From Clostridium sp. CAG:568 (GTDB taxonomy: Bacteria > Bacillota_I > Bacilli_A > RFN20 > CAG-288): DNA of 6,388 nucleotides. Under the pieces are notes generated by a model. The model had not been told where the DNA came from, searched no databases, and saw only the letters and a list, made by a program, of their open reading frames with translations. A program made the position numbers and the translations under genes. Below are positions 1-6,366 of this stretch, in pieces. Location of the stretch: NCBI GenBank assembly GCA_000434395.1, contig FR878732.1:1-6388 (forward strand). The letters run 5' to 3'. Positions within the stretch are counted from its first letter, which is position 1. Each line of letters opens with the position of its first letter.

Positions 1-1
1 C

Positions 2-592
2 CCTCACGTGCACTAGAGAGTTTACAGAAAAAATCGTTAAAATTGAAATGTTGCGTTTTCCTTTTTTAGATAAACTGACATTGTTTTTCATTTTAAAAAT
101 GAAGCCGAAGATTATGTAGATTGCTATATGATAAGCATAATATATTGTCCAATCTAAATATATATTCTGACCTTCGAAGAAAGACATGGTTAAAATAGTA
201 TCATTACCTGTTAAATTTAGGATTGCTCCTAATGATTTTGCAGTGAATATTCTTGTTGCATGTGTGGCACATAATGATTGGATCCATTGGAATTTCTCTT
301 CATCATAAGTGATTAACAAAAGCAGTTGTGTTAGTCCAAACATATACAAGGAATGAACTATTCCTTGTAAGGCTCTTATGCTTGACATGGTGCTTCTTAA
401 ATATGCAAGAGGAACAGATAAAAGTATGAGTGAAAAAATAGTAATGAGATTCCAAAACCACCACTTCTTCTTATAGTGACCTTTTATATTGAATAGATAA
501 ATAGATAGAAGGACTTCAAAATCAGCTGATAATATTATGACAAGCTGTTTAAGGATTTCTTCTCCTAAAAGTTTGCTTAAGAATTCATTCAT
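2..592 (-). CDS. partial membrane sensor, probable AgrC-like histidine kinase (N-terminal part)
   Basis: An open frame of 197 codons starts at ATG 592-590 and runs off the left edge without a stop. The start overlaps the TGA of the response-regulator gene (ATGA) and has an AAGG ribosome site at 602-605, nine bases upstream, so the two are probably translationally coupled. The visible protein is hydrophobic. Likely membrane segments lie near residues 12-35, 44-65 (after KKKWWFW), 76-95 and 146-168 (YLDWTIYYAYHIAIYIIFGF), with a possible further one beginning near 182. A polytopic membrane N-terminus next to a LytTR regulator is the usual layout of AgrC/GHKL-type sensor kinases. The histidine-containing and ATPase domains would lie beyond the window, so kinase identity is inferred from context and not seen. 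The last few codons fall in the terminal repeat and may not be the native sequence. Confidence 0.75.
   Translation of the reverse strand, partial: MNEFLSKLLGEEILKQLVIILSADFEVLLSIYLFNIKGHYKKKWWFWNLITIFSLILLSVPLAYLRSTMSSIRALQGIVHSLYMFGLTQLLLLITYDEEKFQWIQSLCATHATRIFTAKSLGAILNLTGNDTILTMSFFEGQNIYLDWTIYYAYHIAIYIIFGFIFKMKNNVSLSKKGKRNISILTIFSVNSLVHVR
3..24. repeat. left copy of 22-bp terminal inverted repeat
   Basis: This 22-base stretch is the exact reverse complement of positions 6367-6388; the match ends at base 25 (C here, T expected). It contains overlapping palindromes CACGTG (5-10) and GTGCAC (8-13). It lies inside the open reading frame of the partial sensor gene, encoding part of its last visible residues. 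Only two bases (cc) lie outside it on the left. It may be a genuine inverted repeat or a cloning linker/assembly artefact. Confidence 0.85.
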
Positions 593-1308
593 TTTGAATT
601 ACCTTGAAGATAATTGACAAAGGCTTGTTTGAATTCTTTTTTTCGAGGCCTAGAAATCAATAATTTTTCATTACCTAAATAACAGTAAGTATCATCTATA
701 TTAGTTATGAACTTTAGATTTACTAGATAGCATTTGTTACATAGTGAGAATAAGTTGCTATTTAATTTTTCTATCACAGATTTAAGAGTTCCTAAAGACA
801 TAAATTCCCTTTTAGAATCGGTGTGATATACGATTCTATGATGTATTGCTTCTACATAGGTGATTTCATTTATGCTTAGTCTGATTGAATTTCCTTTATA
901 TGTCACCACGATGCTTTCTTCTAAATTGGATTTGTGAATTCTATTTACGGCTCTATCAAATTTTAATGCGAATTCTTGATACTGAATAGGCTTAACTAAG
1001 AAATCCAATGCTTCTACTTCATATCCTTTTATTGCGTATTGCCCTAAAGAGGTTATGAAGAACAAAATAACATTCTTATCTTTTTCTCTTATCTTCTTAG
1101 CTAAATCCATTCCATTCATTTCAGGCATCTTTATATCTAAGAAGATTAGATCAAAATCAAATGAATAAGAGTCGATAAATATAATTGGATTTGAAAATGT
1201 GATTATTTCAAACGAAAAGCTTGGATTATTCATCTCATACTGTTTGATGAATGTCTTTAATTTGGAACGATCCAATTCATCATCTTCTACAATTGCTATT
1301 TTGTTCAT
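589..1308 (-). CDS. LytTR-family DNA-binding response regulator
   Basis: This 239-residue protein has the usual length and order of the LytR/AlgR/AgrA family. The receiver domain covers about residues 1-122. Its acidic pair is D9-D10, the phospho-acceptor is D58 in FLDIKMPEMNG, the switch Thr is T86 in FFITS, and the conserved Lys is K106 in LVKP. A LytTR DNA-binding domain follows at about 132-236, with the family signatures ITYVEA near 149-154 and CYLVNLKFI near 193-201. It should be a cytoplasmic transcription factor that binds direct repeats upstream of target promoters when phosphorylated. It is the first gene of an operon with the downstream membrane sensor (4-base ATGA overlap). The start ATG at 1308-1306 has no good Shine-Dalgarno (only GGA one base away), but no better in-frame start is visible. 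Targets are not shown by the sequence; nearby surface-protein genes are candidates. Confidence 0.95.
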   Translation of the reverse strand: MNKIAIVEDDELDRSKLKTFIKQYEMNNPSFSFEIITFSNPIIFIDSYSFDFDLIFLDIKMPEMNGMDLAKKIREKDKNVILFFITSLGQYAIKGYEVEALDFLVKPIQYQEFALKFDRAVNRIHKSNLEESIVVTYKGNSIRLSINEITYVEAIHHRIVYHTDSKREFMSLGTLKSVIEKLNSNLFSLCNKCYLVNLKFITNIDDTYCYLGNEKLLISRPRKKEFKQAFVNYLQGNSK

Positions 1309-1332
1309 ATCCGTTTAATTTATATCAATAGT

Positions 1333-1338
1333 ATTATA
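1333..1338 (-). promoter_or_regulatory. -10 box of the response-regulator operon
   Basis: On the minus strand positions 1338-1333 read TATAAT, a perfect -10 hexamer, 24 bases before the ATG at 1308. The predicted transcript leader would be only about 18 bases. No good -35 is found at 16-18 bases. Instead the short inverted repeat ACTA-TT-TAGT (1350-1359) lies there, which would fit an activator- or repressor-dependent promoter, but this is inference. Confidence 0.5.
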
Positions 1339-1408
1339 GAAGAAAAAGGACTATTTAGTTCTTATAAAAATTAGTATCGGTCAAAAGATTGTATTTAGGT
1401 GATGGTTA

Positions 1409-1708
1409 TTAATGATTTACTTTATATCTGACCCAAAGAGTGCCACCATCCATCACTTTAGCTTCAATCAAATTGAGATCTACTGAATTATAGTTTGATA
1501 ATCTTTTTTTGTTGAATAGAGCCGTAGTCTTAGTGGATCCATCAGCACAAGGAGCAATTACTACATTGATTTCATTACACATACCTACATGGATGAAAGA
1601 CTAGTTTAATGTTACACCTCCACCCAACATCAAAGTCTCTATTTCAAAGAAGCTTTATAATTTATCCAATACTGATTTGTAATCTATTGGAATATGGGCA
1701 TCTTCTTT
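1409..1708 (-). pseudogene. decayed RibD-C/dihydrofolate-reductase-family gene, C-terminal remnant (copy 1)
   Basis: Read leftward from about 1708 to the TAA at 1411-1409, one frame encodes recognisable pieces of the RibD C-terminal (dihydrofolate-reductase-like) family: IPIDYKSVLDKL, then TLMLGGGVTLN, SFIHVGMCNEINVVIAPCADG, TALF and finally GGTLWVRYKVNH. In the family these correspond to the helix before the EGGG nucleotide-binding loop, the NGSFL-type turn, the VDEISLVIAP strand and the terminal LWLRYxV strand. The frame is broken by a TAA at 1657-1655 and a TAG at 1603-1601. Further upstream there is another in-frame TAG at 1762-1760, and coding character seems to shift frame, so the N-terminal half (normally about 100 residues more) is deleted or unreadable. 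There is no intact start. It is therefore a dead remnant. The assignment comes from motif recognition and not from a search. Confidence 0.7.
1440..1507. repeat. direct repeat, copy 1
   Basis: These 68 bases match 2746-2813 with four mismatches, in the same orientation. They correspond to the last part of the RibD-C-like remnant (residues KRLSNYNSVDLNLIEAKVMD). Weaker similarity continues to about 1615 and 2945. The two copies flank the lipoprotein gene. Confidence 0.85.
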
Positions 1709-1932
1709 TATGGAGAATCTCGGAAACAATGTGCTGGTCAAACTTATAGAGCTAACCATCTAGAATATCAACGGCGGATAAAATGTCGAAATAGGAAACA
1801 AGGTCGATTACAGAAATAAGAAGGACATTTTAGGAAATTCAATGCTAAAACAATGAAAACTCATGGCTAATTATTTTAATAAGCAATTGATTTATTGATA
1901 CTAAGCTTTGATAACTAAAAAAATTGTCTATA

Positions 1933-1961
1933 TTGTTTATAAAAAATCTTTGATATATAAT
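1933..1961 (+). promoter_or_regulatory. promoter candidate for the lipoprotein gene
   Basis: TTGTTT (1933-1938) and TATAAT (1956-1961) are separated by exactly 17 bases, a good vegetative sigma-factor layout with a perfect -10 and a half-conserved -35. Transcription would start near 1968, giving a leader of about 50 bases before the ATG at 2018. The rest of the stretch 1809-2017 is AT-rich and non-coding, with TTGAT/TTGATA repeated at 1887, 1895, 1908 and 1950. Confidence 0.5.
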
Positions 1962-2017
1962 GCTATTGTATATAACCAACAAAATAATAGAAACTGAAAG
2001 GATGGTGGAAAAGTATT

Positions 2018-2701
2018 ATGCATAATATTCTTGGAAAGATAGTATTATCAGCAATTTCATTAGTATCTTTGTTCTCTTGTAAGACTGATAATCCAATTAC
2101 TGATCTTGGGCCTTTTACTATATTAGGATTAGATCCGTTCACATATGAATATACATCTGGAACTTTGGAAAAAGATAATTCAGGGAAATACTATGTAAGA
2201 GATGAATTCTATTTCAGTCACTATTTAGCAGTCACCAGGGTCGACAAATCTGTCGATGTTAAATGTTATTCTATCGTAGATCCAGAAGAAGGATCAGATT
2301 TGAAGTATGTATTAAATAAAATTTCTTTTGATGATTTTGAAGTAGGAGAGAAGGTAATATTTAAATGGAAACCGGGCATGGAAGATTATTATGCTTTTAA
2401 AACAATACCTGTATTTGAGATGTATAAGTTTTCAACTAAAATAGAATTGACTGAGTTTACTAGAGTCAAAGGAAAGATACTGAATTCTGATAAAATCTGG
2501 TATGGAAGTTGTGATTATTTGTTTGAGGATGAAAAAGAATCTAAGTATATTAGTTATGTTGGTTGCAATAGTTCATCAGATATGACTGTTACTTGGAACT
2601 TACAGAATAGTCAATTCAGCGACAAAGAAAGCTATGACTGTTATGTAGTCGAAAAGGATAACTTAGCTTTATTCTTAATAAACAATAAGGAAGTATGGTA
2701 A
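2018..2701 (+). CDS. secreted lipoprotein of unknown function
   Basis: The 227-residue protein begins with a short lipoprotein signal peptide: a charged start (MHNILGK), a hydrophobic core, then the lipobox LFSC with the modified cysteine at residue 21. It should be lipid-anchored on the outer face of the cell membrane. The mature part has no motif I recognise. It is rich in Asp, Glu, Lys and aromatic residues, looks mostly beta-stranded, and has further cysteines in the second half (GSCDYLF, YVGCNSSSD, YDCYVV). The ATG at 2018 is the only sensible start. A purine-rich GGTGG lies nine bases upstream (2004-2008), and AAAGGA is at 1997-2002. It is a single-gene unit with its own promoter candidate and a hairpin terminator five bases after the TAA. 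It is the only plus-strand gene and lies between two decayed direct repeats, suggesting it was inserted or duplicated as a unit. Confidence 0.85.
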   Translation: MHNILGKIVLSAISLVSLFSCKTDNPITDLGPFTILGLDPFTYEYTSGTLEKDNSGKYYVRDEFYFSHYLAVTRVDKSVDVKCYSIVDPEEGSDLKYVLNKISFDDFEVGEKVIFKWKPGMEDYYAFKTIPVFEMYKFSTKIELTEFTRVKGKILNSDKIWYGSCDYLFEDEKESKYISYVGCNSSSDMTVTWNLQNSQFSDKESYDCYVVEKDNLALFLINNKEVW

Positions 2702-2706
2702 TCATT

Positions 2707-2730
2707 AAAAGGGGCTGAGGCCCCTTTTTA
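2707..2730 (+). terminator. Rho-independent terminator, probably bidirectional
   Basis: The stem GGGGC (2711-2715)/GCCCC (2720-2724) with a TGAG loop is extended by AAAA (2707-2710) pairing with TTTT (2725-2728). It begins five bases after the lipoprotein stop. Because the stem has an A-tract on one side and a T-tract on the other, it can also stop minus-strand transcription arriving from the surface-protein operon, which has no good terminator of its own after 3036. Confidence 0.9.
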
Positions 2731-2745
2731 TTATGCTTTTGTTGT

Positions 2746-2813
2746 GTGCCAACATCCATCACTTTAGCTTCAATCAAATTGAAATTTACTGGATTATAGT
2801 TTGATAATCTTTT
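2746..2813. repeat. direct repeat, copy 2
   Basis: This matches 1440-1507 at 64 of 68 positions by eye, same orientation, offset 1306 bases. Conservation is much higher here than in the remainder of the pseudogene pair. Confidence 0.85.
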
Positions 2814-2945
2814 CTTATGCAAAATAAAGTCGTAGTGTTAGTAGATTCACCAACATGTAGAGCTATTCCCACATAGACTTCATTATACATTTAAAGAATG
2901 CACTACTTTTAAGAGCTATTAAAAATGAAAGACTAATGTTATAAG
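2746..2945 (-). pseudogene. decayed RibD-C-like remnant (copy 2)
   Basis: This stretch aligns with copy 1 (1440 to about 1615) in the same orientation. On the minus strand it encodes KKRLSNYNPVNFNLIEAKVMD in one frame. After a net two-base length difference near 2814-2822, it continues as YNEVYVGIALHVG and STNTTTLF in another frame, matching CNEINVVIAPCADG and STKTTALF of copy 1. The final strand (LWVRYKVNH in copy 1) is missing: similarity stops at 2746, just past the terminator. Further copy-1 similarity (ACATTA, then GTCTTTCAT) is visible near 2928-2942. The 2946-3035 stretch between this remnant and the operon end is AT-rich and shows nothing I can name. The open frame that crosses this area is only a fusion of the remnant with antisense lipoprotein sequence. 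Confidence 0.7.
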
Positions 2946-3035
2946 GGACTTTGCAAAATCAACAACTGATGTTTGGATTTATTCATTGCCTAACAATCTT
3001 TAATTGCAAAAGAAAATTGGTAAATTTAATATTTA

Positions 3036-4334
3036 TTAGCTTCTAACCCATTTTCCTAAAGTTTTATCGAATTTAACTTTACTATCGACTGTTGCATTTC
3101 CTGAAAGCCTAGTGTGATCAACTGTTCCAGTTTTGTTGTCTGTCGATGTCAATTTGCAATACATGCTAGCTATATAAATATATTGTTGGTTATTGTCTGT
3201 GATGATCTTTGAATTTGAATCATAATTACATTCTTTTAATGTTGGCAAAGTAGTGTCGTTTGTTGAATATTTACCATCGTTATTAAAATAATATGTTTTA
3301 CTATTTGCTCTAAATATTCCATCGTCTTCATATGTTCCGACATATGAATTTGTTCCATCATTATAATAGGCTGTTTCATTTGAAACTAAAGGTCTTGAGA
3401 AACCTTTCACATGACTGTTATTTGAGCAATTGCCTATCATATAGTCATAACCATAAGTTATAACTTTAACGCTTTGTTTATTCAATTCACTAAATGGATT
3501 GTTGGAATTAACTATTGTGGAGCTGCTTAATGTGCCATCAGGTGTATAACCTATTTTGCTCAAATTTATAGTTCCAGACAATTGATAGTCCATTCCACTA
3601 TCATTTCCAGTTTTGAACAATAATGTTCCTTTAATTTGGACATTTGGATTGGATTTGTATTTTTGGAAAGATTGATCTTTAAAGACTCGTTGGCCGTAAC
3701 CATCTCCTGATATGTTTGCTTCTGTAGCATTACCATTTTGGTCTTTACCACTCATATCAGCCAATTTAATCAAATCTGTAGTCACACACTTATAGTTTTT
3801 ATCATAGTAATAATAAGACTTATCTAATACTGATATTTGGCCTGCTCTTTTGGCCTTCTTATCGTAGGATAAAAGCGTAGTTGAGTACTTGTCAACTATA
3901 AGACTAGAACCTGGTAGGAACTTTATCCTTTTATCTAATGTCAAGAACGAGTTTTTGATTTCTAAATCGAAAAACGATGAAATTGGTAAACTATACTTAG
4001 AAGTGTTTACGCTTATCGAAATGCCGCTGACTTTTATATCGAACTTAAATTCACCGATTGATACACTGCAATTGTTTATAATAATTTTGATTCTTTGAGA
4101 GATAGAATAGAGTTTATTAGCTGACGTTTCATCTATTGAATTTTCTTTATAACCGATAACATCGACATAAGAATCTTCATTATATGTATTTGGTTTATCT
4201 AACTTAATAAAATAATTACTATTGGATGAACCAATAAAATTTAATTCAAATTCCTGCTGGCCTTTTAGAATAGTTAAGTCACCAACAACAACATCCCTAA
4301 ATGCCTGGGCATTTACGTATCCGTTTAGGCTACC
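3036..4334 (-). CDS. C-terminal part of large secreted surface protein, after in-frame TAG
   Basis: This is the direct in-frame continuation of the 5675-4335 gene beyond its TAG: 432 codons to a TAA at 3038-3036. The first 130 codons contain no ATG, GTG or TTG; the first possible start is TTG 3944-3942, with no ribosome site, so independent expression is unlikely. The sequence remains protein-like throughout (GSLNGYVNAQAFRDVVVG, then ELNFIGSSNSNYFIKLDK), rich in Asn, Ser, Thr and Tyr with predicted short beta strands, as expected for a beta-solenoid or adhesin stalk. Later parts include YYYYDKNYK and YYFNNDGKYS, and the protein ends in GKWVRS. No LPXTG motif or terminal membrane anchor is seen. 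It contains no further stop, which argues that the TAG is recent, an error, or read through. No function can be assigned beyond part of an exported protein. Confidence 0.75.
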   Translation of the reverse strand, partial: GSLNGYVNAQAFRDVVVGDLTILKGQQEFELNFIGSSNSNYFIKLDKPNTYNEDSYVDVIGYKENSIDETSANKLYSISQRIKIIINNCSVSIGEFKFDIKVSGISISVNTSKYSLPISSFFDLEIKNSFLTLDKRIKFLPGSSLIVDKYSTTLLSYDKKAKRAGQISVLDKSYYYYDKNYKCVTTDLIKLADMSGKDQNGNATEANISGDGYGQRVFKDQSFQKYKSNPNVQIKGTLLFKTGNDSGMDYQLSGTINLSKIGYTPDGTLSSSTIVNSNNPFSELNKQSVKVITYGYDYMIGNCSNNSHVKGFSRPLVSNETAYYNDGTNSYVGTYEDDGIFRANSKTYYFNNDGKYSTNDTTLPTLKECNYDSNSKIITDNNQQYIYIASMYCKLTSTDNKTGTVDHTRLSGNATVDSKVKFDKTLGKWVRS

Positions 4335-4337
4335 CTA
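4335..4337 (-). other. in-frame amber codon splitting one 879-codon gene
   Basis: The minus strand reads AAC GGT TAG GGT AGC CTA. The codons before and after are in the same frame (4337 to 3944 is 393 bases, 131 codons). One base change would restore a sense codon, for example TGG, AAG, CAG or TCG. It may be a nonsense mutation, a sequencing or assembly error, or a read-through site; it is not a frameshift. Confidence 0.9.
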
Positions 4338-5675
4338 ACCGTTGGTTTGATCATATTTAACTCTTGCTTTGCATCTTAAATAAGGTAGCTGGTAGACTTG
4401 AAAGGGGAAGACATCATTATTTACATAACTTTGAGTCATGGTTCCACCTCTATAGTCGTGTATGACCGCTAAAGTTCTTAAAAATCCTCCGCCTTCTACA
4501 TTAATTTGACCTGTTCCTACAGAGTCTATTATTAGTCCATCGGAAAATAGTTTTCCTCCATTGTTTATGGTGATATTATGTCCGTTCAAATCTAAGCACA
4601 CGTATTCTTTGGTTATGACACCTTGAGTGATACCTGATGTGTTAACTCCATAATTGCCTTCGACTTGCATTTGACCATTTATTATTAAATCGTTTTGAAG
4701 CACGACAGTATATTGTCTATTTTCTTCATCTGGCTCTACATGTACTGATTCTGAATTAAATTCGTTTTTCTTGCTGTCTGATCCATCATTAAAAAGGAAT
4801 CTGACGCTGACCCCTTTATTGATAGTGGTCTTTGTAGTTGCTCCACCTAAGAATACTTTCTTTTCACTATCTAACCATGTAAAGTCATTGGATAAATTCA
4901 ATTTTCCTACAGCAACACCAGCATTAAAGTCAACAGTGCCTGATGAAGTGTTGTTAATAGTATCACTTAGATTATACTTAATATCATCATCCAATGTTTT
5001 TTTGTTAAAAATAGCATATAAAGTTGTATCAGCTATGAAAGTCTTATCTAGTGATATGAAGGAATCGGATGGATTCCCATTTGATCCTACCTCTTTAAAT
5101 CCAACAAATTCATAGTCCTTAGAATTTCTATCTTTATAGAAGCTGTTTTTAATAAAGGATGTTGGAATGGATGATCCTTTATCGATGGTGATGGAAGTCG
5201 ACGAATCTGGAGTCACAAAAGTTTTATTGATTGTTATTTTTGACTTGGTGATTTTATATTCACCACTATATTTTTTTCCCCAGTCCCAATAACTTTTAAT
5301 TTCTTTCGTCACATAGATATTAATTTCCCATCCTGAGAATTTATTTATACCCTTAAAATGATAGGTTCCCTCTTTAACTGTTTTATTAAAATCATTATTG
5401 CATATTGAATTTACATCTGTGAAAAAATTTTTGTAATTATTTTCATCCTCAATTTTCGTTTCTTGTTTTACTACTATTTCTTCTTTATATCCAGTGCAAA
5501 CTTGATACTTAAAACTAATCTTTACTTTCTCATCTTTGTTAGTTTTATTTATTTGAATAGTACTAGTAGTATTTAGTTTGTTGTTTATGACAAAACTGGA
5601 GAATCCTACAGTTGAAATAGAGACAGACAAGAATAAGGTGAGCAATGCTAATAAACCTTTTTTATAACTTTTCAT
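4335..5675 (-). CDS. large secreted surface protein, N-terminal part (InlB-like repeat and beta-solenoid)
   Basis: The 446 residues before the TAG start with a signal or membrane segment (about 6-28, ending VGFSSFVINN, like SipW-dependent signal peptides). A domain of unknown type follows, with C60 and C92 possibly paired. At about 150-226 there is a Listeria-Bacteroides (InlB B-type) repeat: DYEFVGFKE at 187-195 and FIADTTLYAIFNKK at 213-226 match the family's Y-x-F-x-G-W and D-x-T-L-Y-A-x-W/F pattern. From about 327 onward, LQNDLIINGQMQVEG, DLNGHNITINNGGKL and VIHDYRGGT suggest a right-handed beta-helix of the kind found in surface adhesins. ATG 5675-5673 is preceded by a strong AGGTGAG (5687-5681) with a five-base spacer, overlapping the stop of the upstream gene, so translation is coupled to it. 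Export and cell-surface localisation are well supported; binding partner and exact role are unknown. The protein is cut by the TAG at 4335. Confidence 0.85.
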   Translation of the reverse strand: MKSYKKGLLALLTLFLSVSISTVGFSSFVINNKLNTTSTIQINKTNKDEKVKISFKYQVCTGYKEEIVVKQETKIEDENNYKNFFTDVNSICNNDFNKTVKEGTYHFKGINKFSGWEINIYVTKEIKSYWDWGKKYSGEYKITKSKITINKTFVTPDSSTSITIDKGSSIPTSFIKNSFYKDRNSKDYEFVGFKEVGSNGNPSDSFISLDKTFIADTTLYAIFNKKTLDDDIKYNLSDTINNTSSGTVDFNAGVAVGKLNLSNDFTWLDSEKKVFLGGATTKTTINKGVSVRFLFNDGSDSKKNEFNSESVHVEPDEENRQYTVVLQNDLIINGQMQVEGNYGVNTSGITQGVITKEYVCLDLNGHNITINNGGKLFSDGLIIDSVGTGQINVEGGGFLRTLAVIHDYRGGTMTQSYVNNDVFPFQVYQLPYLRCKARVKYDQTNG

Positions 5676-5680
5676 AGTAT

Positions 5681-5687
5681 CTCACCT
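5681..5687 (-). promoter_or_regulatory. strong ribosome site between the two surface-protein genes
   Basis: AGGTGAG on the minus strand, five bases before ATG 5675, sits on the TGA stop (5689-5687) of the preceding gene. It fixes the start of the large protein and shows the organism uses canonical Shine-Dalgarno initiation. Confidence 0.8.
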
Positions 5688-6358
5688 CACTCTAGAGAAT
5701 AAGAAAGGCTGAATGTGACTGAATATGTCACATTCACCAATTCTTTTGCACTTACACTACTTGACTTTAGGAAGAACTCAAATGTCAAAGGGACTTCTTT
5801 TGTTGATGAATCCGTGTTTAATAAGTAATATAAACAAAAATCCGATGTTGTTTTAAATGGTAAAAAGAAAGTGGCACCATAATTGATAGGCTTAGTTGAT
5901 TTTATCAAATCGACTGTATTACCTATTAAGTTAGATGTATACACTGTACAAGAATCCATGATATTTTTTGTGTTTATCCAAGTAGCTTTGTTGAACTTGA
6001 ACTCAGCTTTTAAATAAAAGTTATCGTCGAATTCAATATTCTTAACTTTAGTTTTATCCATTGTAGCTGATAGTTTCACTGACGGATTTCCTATTACTTC
6101 ATAGTCGTTGCCAAACTGGGCAACATTAAACCCAGTAGAGCTATTATCGACAACAGAAAATCCTAATTTTTCTAAAGTATAAGAATCTTTGACCTTATCA
6201 GTGATATCGGCTACACCAGCCTTCAATTCGACTGATGCTTTATTGTTTTGGGTTATATTCCAAGCGGAATAACCGATTCCTACAGCAGCAAAAGTAACAA
6301 GTACTATTGCTAGAGTAGACACTTTTATTAATCCATAGTTGCTTTTCTTTTTCATCAT
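5687..6358 (-). CDS. TasA/camelysin-like secreted protein (SipW-type signal peptide)
   Basis: The 223-residue protein has a Lys-rich start (MMKKKSNYG), one hydrophobic segment at about 9-28, and the junction AAVGIGYSAWNITQNN followed by KASVELKAGVADI. This is the pattern of SipW-dependent signal peptides in TasA, YqxM-linked and camelysin-like proteins, where a dedicated ER-type signal peptidase cleaves near the YSAW region. The remainder (about 40-223) looks like an all-beta domain with no catalytic motif; C137 and C175 might pair. By family analogy it could be an extracellular fibre or matrix component, but similarity beyond the signal region is not certain. It is the first visible gene of a two-gene operon with the large surface protein (11-base gap). 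Either of the tandem ATGs at 6358 and 6355 could be the start. GAGAG at 6371-6375 is 12-15 bases upstream, a poor ribosome site that itself lies in the terminal repeat. No SipW-type peptidase gene is in the window. Confidence 0.85.
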   Translation of the reverse strand: MMKKKSNYGLIKVSTLAIVLVTFAAVGIGYSAWNITQNNKASVELKAGVADITDKVKDSYTLEKLGFSVVDNSSTGFNVAQFGNDYEVIGNPSVKLSATMDKTKVKNIEFDDNFYLKAEFKFNKATWINTKNIMDSCTVYTSNLIGNTVDLIKSTKPINYGATFFLPFKTTSDFCLYYLLNTDSSTKEVPLTFEFFLKSSSVSAKELVNVTYSVTFSLSYSLE

Positions 6359-6366
6359 TTTAATAA

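Noticed and set aside
2002..2025. Tiny leader peptide (MVEKYYA) overlapping the lipoprotein start
   Set aside because: Only seven codons, without a well-placed ribosome site; probably chance.
2241..2256. Perfect hairpin TCGACA-AATC-TGTCGA
   Set aside because: It lies within the lipoprotein coding sequence (RVDKSVDV), has no T-tract, and is short enough to be chance.
2616..2822. 68-codon minus-strand open frame
   Set aside because: It joins the decayed RibD-C-like remnant to antisense of the terminator and lipoprotein gene; it has no real start or ribosome site.
3008..3035. Possible terminator after the surface operon (TAAAT/ATTTA arms)
   Set aside because: The stem is five A/T pairs only, without a GC core; not a credible terminator.
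3566..3751. 61-codon minus-strand open frame
   Set aside because: It is an alternative frame within the large surface-protein gene and has no protein-like character of its own.
3036..3944. Independent 302-residue gene starting at TTG 3944
   Set aside because: The frame stays open upstream to the TAG at 4337 with coding character and there is no ribosome site at 3944; it is the tail of the same gene.
3889..4098. 69-codon plus-strand open frame
   Set aside because: Antisense shadow of the large gene's second half, with no ribosome site.
4771..5115. 114-codon plus-strand open frame
   Set aside because: Antisense shadow of the large gene's first half; the minus-strand frame has a signal peptide, ribosome site and recognisable domains.
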